A stretch of DNA of 64,000 nucleotides from Tritrichomonas musculus (lineage: Eukaryota > Parabasalia > Tritrichomonadida > Tritrichomonadidae). The notes below the pieces were generated by a model. That model was given only the letters and a program-made list of their open reading frames with translations. It made no database searches and was not told where the DNA came from. A program made the position numbers and the translations under genes. This document shows, piece after piece, positions 56,505 to 64,000 of this stretch (position 1 is its first letter; each line of letters starts with the position of its first letter). Location: the NCBI GenBank assembly GCA_039105265.1, contig JAPFFF010000018.1, positions 3,018,044 to 3,082,043 of the forward strand. The letters run 5' to 3'.

Positions 56505-56906
56505 ATGCAACAACGCATCGACCATATCATTTCTGAATTACTTGCTTTGAAAACCGAATTCGAACAATTAAATAATATATCAAATGAAACACAAATTGAA
56601 CAACCAACTGAATCTGAGGCACAAAGTGTCGAACCATCAACTGAATCAACTGAACAATCAAATGAATTAAATCCTATACGAAGAAGAACAAATCGTTCAT
56701 TTCCATTAAACAAATCCAAATTCCTTAATGATGAACAGAGAGACCAAGTTCTTCAATTTGCTTCTGACCATAAAGAAACAATTATGAATCAACCAAGGTC
56801 TAATCGAATTCAATTCCTTCAGAATCTAATTCGTGAACAATTAAATATCAATTTATCGTTATACATGACGGGAAAGCTGATTCAAATAATCTCATCCAAC
56901 AATTAA
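56505..56906 (+). CDS. Small acidic/helical protein of the virus-like cluster
   Basis: 133 residues: an N-terminal helix (ISELLALKTEFEQLNNI), a Glu/Ser/Thr/Gln-rich linker (~30-58), then a compact basic helical domain (NDEQRDQVLQFASDHKETIM, SNRIQFLQNLIREQLNINLS) that could bind DNA in a homeodomain-like way. Its end faces the end of the 950-residue fibre gene with only 26 bases between stop codons. Family not recognised. Confidence 0.55.
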   Translation: MQQRIDHIISELLALKTEFEQLNNISNETQIEQPTESEAQSVEPSTESTEQSNELNPIRRRTNRSFPLNKSKFLNDEQRDQVLQFASDHKETIMNQPRSNRIQFLQNLIREQLNINLSLYMTGKLIQIISSNN

Positions 56907-56932
56907 GCTAAAAAAAAATTTTTTTATACTAT

Positions 56933-59785
56933 TTATGCCTTAAAGCATGCAAGTGTTTTATTATCTATTATTGCAGTTATGATTCCGACAGTCATGCGTT
57001 TTATTTTTGATGTTATCGCTGTCTCTCCTGAAAGAATCTTCAATTTATTATCTTCATTATCAATAAATACTTCATCCCCAATACCATAACAAGATGAATC
57101 ATCAACTTTTACAAGATAATCGCCATGGGAAGCGAAGGTAATACAATTATTTTTTTCATCAATTCTAACACAAATACCAACATATTCTTTCCATGAACCA
57201 GTAGTTTTGACACTACAAATACAATCAGTTGTATCATTCACAGTTGAAAGTATCCAAACTTTGTTTGGCTGAGAAACATTGTTTCGTACCCACGTATCAC
57301 CATCATGTTTATAAACCTTACCAGTCATATATACTGGAGCTCCAATAACGAAATCATTAATAGAGTTCATTGATGACTCGATTGGGGAGTAGTGAGTAAT
57401 TGTTGTGTTTGATTGCGTTCCGTAAATAGCAGCCTTATATTTTGCTAAATAACCTCGGGACATGATGCATCTTGAATATATTTGTTTAGCATCTAATAAT
57501 TCCTGAGTAGTTGTCCAAGAATATCCACCTATTGGGAAATTATATGTCAGGGGTCTTCCTGATGATATATCAACAGTGTCTTCATAATATAGTGGGAATT
57601 TGAAATTGTCGAAATACACAGTTCTTTGATGTAATACAAGAACAATGTTGTGGGGATTTCCAGTTGTATCATAGAATAATATTCTTATTTCCAAACATAG
57701 CGCATAATCACCTACTATATATTCCAGTTTAATCACATTACCTTCAAGTTTTAGATAATGAATTGATATTTCACCGCCCTCTGTAATCGGTCCGCAATCA
57801 ATAGCACATTTTTTTATTAGTTGTTCTTCTGTTATGACGTTTGACTTCAGAGCAAAGTTATCATTCACATATTTCACTGAAGTAATCATATCATCGTTCA
57901 CAGGTCGGCTGCGGATTAATGTGATAGATGCATCATATATATTAGTCAGTGTATCGTCCTCAGCTCTCAATGAAACGATATGGGTATTATAATTAATATT
58001 TATTAATTCATTGCTTGTTGATTTGTAAATCATATTCAAACTTTTATATAAACTGTATTCGTATTCAACTTCTTCATATGATGCATCATCAGCATTTCGT
58101 TTGAATTTGACGATAATATTTTTGGTTGTGAATACTCTTCTTATATCATTATCAGGAACTACACAACCACTTTCATTCTGTGTACATTGAATTGTGATTT
58201 GTTCTGGATTTTCATCAACAACATTTGCAGTTTTAATAAATGGTGATTCGATTTGTGCTTTAATGACGTTGATTAACCATTGAGTATTGCCACTTGAATT
58301 ACACAACATAAATTCGCCACGGTCATACCATACAATAGATAATCCATTATCTAACATCATTCTATACCCTCTCATATATTTTTCATAAGGCTTGAATATC
58401 AAATCAAAATGTTGAATATTGTTAATGTAATCCTTGTTAGAACCCCAATTAACATCAAATATCACATGTATATCGGTTTCTGGTAAGTATGGTTTTACAA
58501 ATATATAATCACGAACGGGATTCGGATATTCAATATTCAATTCAGTACCATATAATGCAGTACTCAATGCAGATTCATTAACCAAATCAGATGGAATTGT
58601 TGGTATATCTGTTTTCAATGCATACTTATCTAATTCATAAGCCAATTCATCTTCATCAACAAACTTCTCATCAGCTTGTGCACTAGAATAATATGGTGTC
58701 AAATCGACAGGTTCTGGGATATCTTCTTTTAATGCATAATTGTTTGACACATATCTTGCCGAATAAATGTTTTTGTTTGTTGGTTCAACAGTTTTGGTTA
58801 TTGAACATGATAATATTTCTGGTGTTTCACCAGTTCCTGGATTAATTAATTCATGTGATTGATATAGTATCCAAAGACTAGAATCACTTCCTTCCATACA
58901 CAGTATCTGAGAGGGTAGATTATCATCATTGTCATTGTACGAATAGTCTGCGTGAACATAATGGGCCGTATAGAAACTGTCTGATGATACAATATCTAAC
59001 CCATATTGCTCAATCAGTATATGATATGGGTCGTAATCCAAATCAAGAATTGTATTATTGGCGATTGTGAATTGAATTGTTGTTTGACCCTCAATGATTT
59101 CTGGGATTTCGCTTTTCACTTGCTCAATAATCTTTGGGAGGTCTTCTTTTGAAACATATTCTCTGGCACAAGAATCCAAAGCCGCTTGAAGACCTTCATT
59201 AGCCGCCATACTTGTTAAACACATTGATGCTTGAGCTGATAATGGGTTAACATCATCAGCCATCAATTTCTGAAACATTTCGTCTGATACTTGGTCTTTT
59301 ATGTTCAATTGCAACTCACTATTTTTGAGAACTGTGGGTATCTCAGGAATGTCTTCTTTTTTTACATAAGACTGTAAGTCCTGCGCTTTAGCGTACTCAC
59401 TTAAGTTCGTAAGTTTCGCATATGGTTCCAAAGCAGTTGTCAAAGCAGATTCATTAACCAAATCTGTAGGTATTTCAGGTATGTCAGTTGATAATGCAAA
59501 GTTGTTAACAACGTAATCACGTAATGTATTAACAGCGTTTTCAATTTCTTCACTACTAGCATACTTTAATAATTCTTTATTGAATTCCTCTGTTTTCAAA
59601 TAATCGAATAAATCAGTTGTTTTTGCGTATGGTTTTAATAATTCTTTCAATTCCTCAGTATTCAAGCTTGACCCTAAATTATTTCCGTTATTGCATTGGC
59701 AAGCATATTTCTTGATATATTCTATTATCAATTCATCAATTGTATTAACTTTTTTTATATTACCCGCTTGTTCTATCGTGAACAT
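56933..59785 (-). CDS. Large fibre-like protein of the virus-like cluster
   Basis: 950 residues from the ATG at 59785 (an apparent longer frame begins at a TTG). The shaft (~30-230, ~350-420) repeats short lines such as YAKTTDLFDYLKTEEFNKEL, ALKEDIPE, ALKTDIPTIPSD and LVNESALTTALEPYAKLTNL, the pattern of trimeric viral fibres in which short coils alternate with loops. Beta-rich domains of unknown type follow. The C-terminus (~840-950: EYVGICVRIDEKNNCITFAS, YGIGDEVFIDNEDNKLKILS) looks like a compact beta head. The start is supported by a TCATT initiator 16 bases upstream. Likely role: attachment fibre of a particle; inferred from the repeat pattern only. Confidence 0.65.
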   Translation of the reverse strand: MFTIEQAGNIKKVNTIDELIIEYIKKYACQCNNGNNLGSSLNTEELKELLKPYAKTTDLFDYLKTEEFNKELLKYASSEEIENAVNTLRDYVVNNFALSTDIPEIPTDLVNESALTTALEPYAKLTNLSEYAKAQDLQSYVKKEDIPEIPTVLKNSELQLNIKDQVSDEMFQKLMADDVNPLSAQASMCLTSMAANEGLQAALDSCAREYVSKEDLPKIIEQVKSEIPEIIEGQTTIQFTIANNTILDLDYDPYHILIEQYGLDIVSSDSFYTAHYVHADYSYNDNDDNLPSQILCMEGSDSSLWILYQSHELINPGTGETPEILSCSITKTVEPTNKNIYSARYVSNNYALKEDIPEPVDLTPYYSSAQADEKFVDEDELAYELDKYALKTDIPTIPSDLVNESALSTALYGTELNIEYPNPVRDYIFVKPYLPETDIHVIFDVNWGSNKDYINNIQHFDLIFKPYEKYMRGYRMMLDNGLSIVWYDRGEFMLCNSSGNTQWLINVIKAQIESPFIKTANVVDENPEQITIQCTQNESGCVVPDNDIRRVFTTKNIIVKFKRNADDASYEEVEYEYSLYKSLNMIYKSTSNELININYNTHIVSLRAEDDTLTNIYDASITLIRSRPVNDDMITSVKYVNDNFALKSNVITEEQLIKKCAIDCGPITEGGEISIHYLKLEGNVIKLEYIVGDYALCLEIRILFYDTTGNPHNIVLVLHQRTVYFDNFKFPLYYEDTVDISSGRPLTYNFPIGGYSWTTTQELLDAKQIYSRCIMSRGYLAKYKAAIYGTQSNTTITHYSPIESSMNSINDFVIGAPVYMTGKVYKHDGDTWVRNNVSQPNKVWILSTVNDTTDCICSVKTTGSWKEYVGICVRIDEKNNCITFASHGDYLVKVDDSSCYGIGDEVFIDNEDNKLKILSGETAITSKIKRMTVGIITAIIDNKTLACFKA

Positions 59786-59798
59786 TTTGGGAATAATA

Positions 59799-59803
59799 AA
59801 TGA
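59799..59803 (-). promoter_or_regulatory. Initiator (Inr) of the large fibre gene, overlapping the ATG of the divergent gene
   Basis: Minus-strand TCATT, A+1 16 bases before the ATG at 59785. Read on the plus strand the same bases include the ATG (59800-59802) of the divergent 843-residue gene. Only 14 bases separate the two start codons, so the two genes share an extremely short promoter region. Confidence 0.6.
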
Positions 59804-62331
59804 TAACAAACATAAACGAAGATTTCATACTAAACGAAGTAAAAAAAAGGGACTATCAAGATATGCTCGTATTCATGTTCCAAAATAGTAAGTTAACACA
59901 AATAACAACAATTATTGGTAATATTATTGAGTATCTTAAGAATCCTCGTAACTATGTCAAAGATGTAAAAACAAATTTAAAAGATATGCTTGATAAATAT
60001 AACGCAAAGCCTAAAGGAACTTCAAGACAAAAAAATGAATTAGCTAAAATACTTGATTCAAAAGCGAATTACTTTATTGATTTAACCAACTATCTGAAAA
60101 ATAAAGCTGCGGGCTCTCGCAGCCTCCGACAAGCGGAGGAAGAAAAACCTGTTTCCATTCCACAAGTTGAAGAGGAGGAGGAGCCCGATTTAGCAGACCA
60201 TTATTTCAGAAATCGAATTAATAAAGATATTGAATCACTTAATGATTTAGTTATACTTGATAGTAATCATATTAATGCTTTACAATTATTTTATCGTATT
60301 GCTGATGACTCAGAGAAGTATTCAGTATTCAATAAAAAAGATACCGCACAGATTCAATCACTTGTCAAATCATTGACAAATAATATAGACTCACATAAAA
60401 ACAATGAGGCATCAGATAATATAAATAACCTATTGCAATTTGAGAATATTAGAAGGAAAACCAATATTGAAACAATGAAAAAGATAGCAGAATCTAATCA
60501 AGAAGGTCAACAATTATTAGATGCTTACAATAAATCTTCTACAATTGATGCTAATCAACTTAAGAAATTTGGGTTATTAAACGACGAGTTTACTACTGAA
60601 AACCTTTATGATTATTATAATCGAGCTATAAATCCCAAAGATGATTCTGACATCAGAGTAAAAAAACTTGTATTACAATTACATGATGCAATACGCGAAA
60701 CAAACATATTTGAAGAAACAACTGAGCCTAAAAACAAAAAGAAGCTCAAACAATTAATAAAGTATATTACCGAAAATGGTGACCGAGAAATATTTTATAA
60801 CATGAATAGTGAATCACAAAGTTCTGACGATAATAATGTTGATAATGAATATTTTTCCATTCCTAAATCAATGTCAAAGCCTGTATTTAAATCACCATCT
60901 AAAAAACCTGTACTTAGTTCTGAAAACTACGAAGATTTATTTAATGTTAATATTGAATCACCAAAAGGTGTATCTCCAATCGATACTGCTGAATTCAAAA
61001 GCAATTATATGCAGTCTGTCCCAACTGGTAAACGTGCTGGTAAAACATTTGAAGCTTCACAAAAACGTTTAAATGACTTATACATTTTCGAAAATAAACA
61101 AAGTATTGATGTTAGTAAATTCCGAGGGGAATTATTTGATATTCTTATTAATGGTAATTATCGTATTAAATTCTCTCCAAAATGTGCTACAAGAGATGGC
61201 GCAGAAGCCTATTGTAAGAAGAAATTTGATAAAAATGGATATCCATTATATCGATTAATTCCTGCAAGGAGAGACACTAAAGACCCTCTTGGTAATCCAA
61301 TTTGTGACTTAAATGGCGACAAAGTAGAGGACATCGTTATTGTTGACACTCGTGGTAAACCTGTTATAATTAATGGATTCCGTCTTGTTAAAGCAGACCC
61401 CTATAAGAAATTATGGCAAACCGAACGCATTAAAGCTGCAGAACAAAATAAAAAAATAGAACCATTTGAAGTATGGATGAAAAATCTTACTGGTACTACT
61501 AAAACATGGAATTATAAACAAAAACAATGGGATGCTGGTAAAATCGATGTTAAATATGATGGAGATTTCATTAAAGCAGTTAATGCTTATCAGAAGGTTG
61601 GTTTATCTAAACCCAAAGTCAGCACCAAACTTAATGCAAGAGGATTATGGAGTTCAATCTTTTCAAAAATATGGCAATTAGCACTCTTTAATATGTTTGG
61701 AGGTGAAGTTGAAATTGATGGAAAACGTGTAGATTATCAATTTATGGAACCATTGAAGGGTATATTCAGTTATTTAAAAATATGTACCGCTGTATTTATT
61801 TTACAATATGAATTGCAAGTAATGAAATCACATGAATGCAATGATTGGAATGAATGGGTTAAATATAAAAAAGTACACTCAAAAGCAGTAAATTCTGAAT
61901 TAGGTCTTATGATTCAAGAAGATTATAATACTAATATGAAAGATGTTATCCCAATTGGCGGTGAAATAAATGGTGAAGCTGAAATATCAGAACGATTAGG
62001 AGAAATATTATCCCTAACAATTGTACTGATAATTAACGTTGGACTTGGATATACAGAAGCAAAGAAAGAACGATTTACAAAATTAGTACAGAACATATTG
62101 GAAAATAAAGTAACTAAAGAAGAAAAGAAACAATTACGAGAACACTTTGGTTCAAATATTGATAAACATATTAATTCGAAAGTTGGCGGAAATTACATTG
62201 AAGTTAAAAATTTGTATAAATCAATGTATGATAATTATCGCGACAAAACATATATTAAATCAAGAACTGATGAAAAACTAGCTAATGTTAAAGTTGAATC
62301 CGATGAATCTGAAGATGAAAATGAAGCATAA
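59800..62331 (+). CDS. Large 843-residue protein of the virus-like cluster, unknown
   Basis: Residues 1-120 are basic and helical, followed by a short acidic stretch (EEEEEPDLADHYF). A long helical region (~135-340) and a Ser/Pro/Lys-rich linker (~345-420, SMSKPVFKSPSKKPVLSSEN) follow. A folded middle part (~425-640) contains CATRDGAEAYCKKKFD and LIPARRDTKDPLGNPICDLN. The C-terminal part (~640-800) is hydrophobic and helical (LSLTIVLIINVGLGYTEAKK), with an acidic tail (ESDESEDENEA). No catalytic signature is recognised. Size and position suggest a structural, protein-primed or packaging-related role, but this is a guess. Ends 8 bases from the convergent neighbour's stop. Confidence 0.6.
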   Translation: MITNINEDFILNEVKKRDYQDMLVFMFQNSKLTQITTIIGNIIEYLKNPRNYVKDVKTNLKDMLDKYNAKPKGTSRQKNELAKILDSKANYFIDLTNYLKNKAAGSRSLRQAEEEKPVSIPQVEEEEEPDLADHYFRNRINKDIESLNDLVILDSNHINALQLFYRIADDSEKYSVFNKKDTAQIQSLVKSLTNNIDSHKNNEASDNINNLLQFENIRRKTNIETMKKIAESNQEGQQLLDAYNKSSTIDANQLKKFGLLNDEFTTENLYDYYNRAINPKDDSDIRVKKLVLQLHDAIRETNIFEETTEPKNKKKLKQLIKYITENGDREIFYNMNSESQSSDDNNVDNEYFSIPKSMSKPVFKSPSKKPVLSSENYEDLFNVNIESPKGVSPIDTAEFKSNYMQSVPTGKRAGKTFEASQKRLNDLYIFENKQSIDVSKFRGELFDILINGNYRIKFSPKCATRDGAEAYCKKKFDKNGYPLYRLIPARRDTKDPLGNPICDLNGDKVEDIVIVDTRGKPVIINGFRLVKADPYKKLWQTERIKAAEQNKKIEPFEVWMKNLTGTTKTWNYKQKQWDAGKIDVKYDGDFIKAVNAYQKVGLSKPKVSTKLNARGLWSSIFSKIWQLALFNMFGGEVEIDGKRVDYQFMEPLKGIFSYLKICTAVFILQYELQVMKSHECNDWNEWVKYKKVHSKAVNSELGLMIQEDYNTNMKDVIPIGGEINGEAEISERLGEILSLTIVLIINVGLGYTEAKKERFTKLVQNILENKVTKEEKKQLREHFGSNIDKHINSKVGGNYIEVKNLYKSMYDNYRDKTYIKSRTDEKLANVKVESDESEDENEA

Positions 62332-62339
62332 AAAAATAT

Positions 62340-63515
62340 TTAATCTGTTTTATTTTTTGGTAATCTGAAAGTTGATATATGTGTTTTTGGTTTGTTTTCT
62401 GACTTACTCTCATTAATCTTTGGTAAGTTTCCATTGGTTGTATTATTTGTTTCACTGGTTAAAGATGATTTTTTTGGCTCTGCATTAAAATTAAAATTAG
62501 TACCTGTTGGCATATTAAATGTTGTGGGTTGAAAGTAATTCATTGGACTAAAGTTATTAGGATTTTGTTGTACAGAGCTTTGAGGTTTCATCCATGTATT
62601 TGAGGTCGATACATTGCTGAAAATAGAGCTCGGTAATGTCTCAACATCTGGTTTCATTGTAGTCGTACTCTCTGCTTCTTTATCCAAATCACGTAACATA
62701 GATGGAACTGGAGGATTTATTTTTTTAGGTCTTATTTCATCATAATCATATTTATTATTGATATCGACATTACTTGTTTCATATTTACCATCATTATCAT
62801 TTTCTGAAATATCCATTAATGGTTCAAGGCTTTCAGGAGTTTCATTAAAATGGACTTTTAATAATGGACTTACATAATTAGATTTAAATACATTAATAAC
62901 AGGAAAATGGTAATGCCAATTTTGAAATTCATATTTAAATTTTTTTAAATCAGCTTCCTCATCCAAATTTCGTAATTCAACACGATTCCATTCATTCATA
63001 AAAGTTTCAGGTTTGAAACAAAGAAATATGTGTAACGGAAGTGGTTTGATTTTTCTATTTACATCTCCTTCGGAATCTAATTCAAAACAGAAATTATTTG
63101 TTTCTTTAATAGCATATTTATATCCACAATCTTCCATTAATACAATATATGATTTATTTAGTTCATCAAACCATCTTTCAACAAATTTAATATCCGTATT
63201 TCCAATTTTGGAACCAATTTCAATAGAAATGACAAATTTTCTTTTTAAATAAGGACGTTTATTATCTAAGATGTTCATTTTTGTATTCATATCAACTTTC
63301 TTAGGTAAATTTAACAATATATTATCACCTTCCATAAAAACAAATAAATCTTGATAATTACTACTCAAATAGAAGTAAACTTTCTTATCTTTTTTATCAA
63401 TATATGAATATAATGTGTGAGTTCTATCTAGAATAATTGCATCCTTATCAATTAAATTAGATTCTTGTTCTGCTGTTAATACTTCTTTATTTTTATCCTT
63501 TGATTTACGTATCAT
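62340..63515 (-). CDS. 391-residue protein of the virus-like cluster, unknown
   Basis: An N-terminal folded domain of about 230 residues rich in beta-strands and aromatics (DRTHTLYSYIDKKDKKVYFY, YLKRKFVISIEIGSKIGNTD, KKFKYEFQNWHYHFPVINVF), then a disordered Pro/Asn/Ser/Thr-rich tail (~235-391, including SMLRDLDKEAES and NYFQPTTFNMPTGTNFNFNA) ending in basic residues. No membrane segment and no known motif. Lies convergently against the 843-residue gene and follows the 126-residue gene on the same strand, about 100 bases away. Confidence 0.6.
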   Translation of the reverse strand: MIRKSKDKNKEVLTAEQESNLIDKDAIILDRTHTLYSYIDKKDKKVYFYLSSNYQDLFVFMEGDNILLNLPKKVDMNTKMNILDNKRPYLKRKFVISIEIGSKIGNTDIKFVERWFDELNKSYIVLMEDCGYKYAIKETNNFCFELDSEGDVNRKIKPLPLHIFLCFKPETFMNEWNRVELRNLDEEADLKKFKYEFQNWHYHFPVINVFKSNYVSPLLKVHFNETPESLEPLMDISENDNDGKYETSNVDINNKYDYDEIRPKKINPPVPSMLRDLDKEAESTTTMKPDVETLPSSIFSNVSTSNTWMKPQSSVQQNPNNFSPMNYFQPTTFNMPTGTNFNFNAEPKKSSLTSETNNTTNGNLPKINESKSENKPKTHISTFRLPKNKTD

Positions 63516-63614
63516 TTTTCATTTGGAACAAAAATAATAAGGCCTAAATGGCTATTCAACAACTACGTTGTTGGGCATGAAATGCTCGGTGCCTGGCAAA
63601 CAAAAAAAACCTAT
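63516..63614. other. Spacer with a short hairpin
   Basis: Contains CAACAACTACGTTGTTG, a perfect 7-bp stem around TAC, in the gap between two same-strand genes. It could affect transcript ends; no known signal is matched. Confidence 0.4.
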
Positions 63615-63995
63615 TTAAAAAATTAATAGGCAACTCATTACAAAAGCAGATGGTTCAATTGAGTTCCCATATAAATCTGTGAACCAAATTTTAAAATTAC
63701 GTTCATGACCAAGGAATTCATATTTTCGATATTTAGTTTGACGTCTGTTTGCCAACATAATGAAACAATCACAATAACCATCTTGTTGTACAATATCAGA
63801 GTGTACCATCAAATCTCCAACAAGAGTATCTTTAACAATTGCTCCAACATACTGTACAACAATATATTTCTTATTCTTACTTGAAACGAATTCACTTGGA
63901 AGAACAAATTCTTTATCTTGTGTATGGAAATAACGCTTAGTAATTGGTTGTTTAAAATTTATCGTTGATACATTTTTGATATTATTTGTTAACAT
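63615..63995 (-). CDS. 126-residue beta-rich protein, possibly a minor capsid-like protein
   Basis: A complete frame from the ATG at 63995. Many short beta-strand segments (KYIVVQYVGAIVKDTLVGDL, CDCFIMLANRRQTKYRKYEF, FKIWFTDLYGNSIEPSAFVM) and a final hydrophobic strand (SCLLIF). The closing line, strand - TDLYGN - loop - strand, resembles the end of single jelly-roll structural proteins in Polinton-like elements. This is pattern-based inference; a structure prediction would be needed. Confidence 0.5.
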   Translation of the reverse strand: MLTNNIKNVSTINFKQPITKRYFHTQDKEFVLPSEFVSSKNKKYIVVQYVGAIVKDTLVGDLMVHSDIVQQDGYCDCFIMLANRRQTKYRKYEFLGHERNFKIWFTDLYGNSIEPSAFVMSCLLIF

Positions 63996-64000
63996 TTTAT

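Larger units (their letters stand above)
51131..64000. mobile_element. Virus-like gene cluster, probably part of a Polinton/Maverick-type element
   Basis: Six or seven large, closely packed genes on both strands, including two fibre-like proteins with repeated modules and a small beta-rich protein, an arrangement unlike the host DNA to the left but like the structural-gene part of trichomonad Mavericks. The element runs past the right edge of the window and its left limit is uncertain. Hallmark genes (polymerase B, integrase, packaging ATPase, protease) are not in view, so the family is an inference. A Mutator-like transposase gene (53968-56157) lies within it. The part seen looks whole, with no obvious breaks, which suggests a young copy. 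Confidence 0.5.

Noticed and set aside
1-64000. tRNA, rRNA or snRNA genes
   Set aside because: No cloverleaf, B-box or rRNA-like stretch was recognised by eye; short RNAs in the AT-rich spacers cannot be excluded.

Overview
The window looks like nuclear DNA of a parabasalid protist, most like Tritrichomonas or Trichomonas. It is very AT-rich, and its genes are compact with no recognisable introns. It holds ankyrin genes of the DUF3447-like type that is greatly expanded in trichomonads, a TKL-like kinase remnant, mariner and Mutator-like transposases, and a virus-like gene cluster. Several genes have a TCA+1Y(T/A) initiator 9-18 bases before the ATG, as in trichomonads. The species is an inference; there is no rRNA or tRNA gene to confirm it.

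1-6.6 kb is ordinary genic DNA: the end of a coiled-coil protein, a C2-like protein, a divergent WD40 protein whose start codon looks lost, a membrane-anchored PDI-like thioredoxin protein (CPHC), and a second coiled-coil protein. 7-10.9 kb is a gene graveyard: a kinase fragment, a VWA plus ubiquitin-conjugating (E2) pseudogene, and a plus-strand helical-protein pseudogene that carries a 97-bp mariner-type MITE and an 18-bp coding minisatellite.

11.3-24.7 kb is dominated by a 25-bp minisatellite in two arrays of opposite orientation. Each unit is an almost invariant 21-base core plus a 4-base linker drawn from about a dozen words. The second array lies between the two halves of a minus-strand ankyrin gene and carries ten 160-bp cassettes, each a copy of one ankyrin-repeat segment of that gene.

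27.38-47.47 kb is one 20-kb palindromic structure flanked by TA. Two head-to-tail modules (A, B) are mirrored by two inverted modules (C, D) around a 1.76-kb centre. Each module has a head with nested hairpins and a GC-rich island, a 23-bp minisatellite body (20-base core plus 3-base linker), and a tail hairpin. Diagnostic bases pair A with D and B with C. Module B alone carries a 2-kb inverted-repeat insertion with its own 43-bp satellite. The centre holds an ankyrin N-terminal fragment.

47.5-50.7 kb is mostly non-coding and ends in a decayed mariner transposase. From about 51.1 kb to the right edge is a dense cluster of large, whole reading frames: fibre-like proteins with repeated modules, a tight divergent pair and an 8-base convergent pair. 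It looks like part of a Polinton/Maverick or related virus-like element, although no hallmark polymerase, integrase or ATPase gene is in view. A Mutator-like transposase gene with an ankyrin-derived N-terminus and an AT-hook lies within it.
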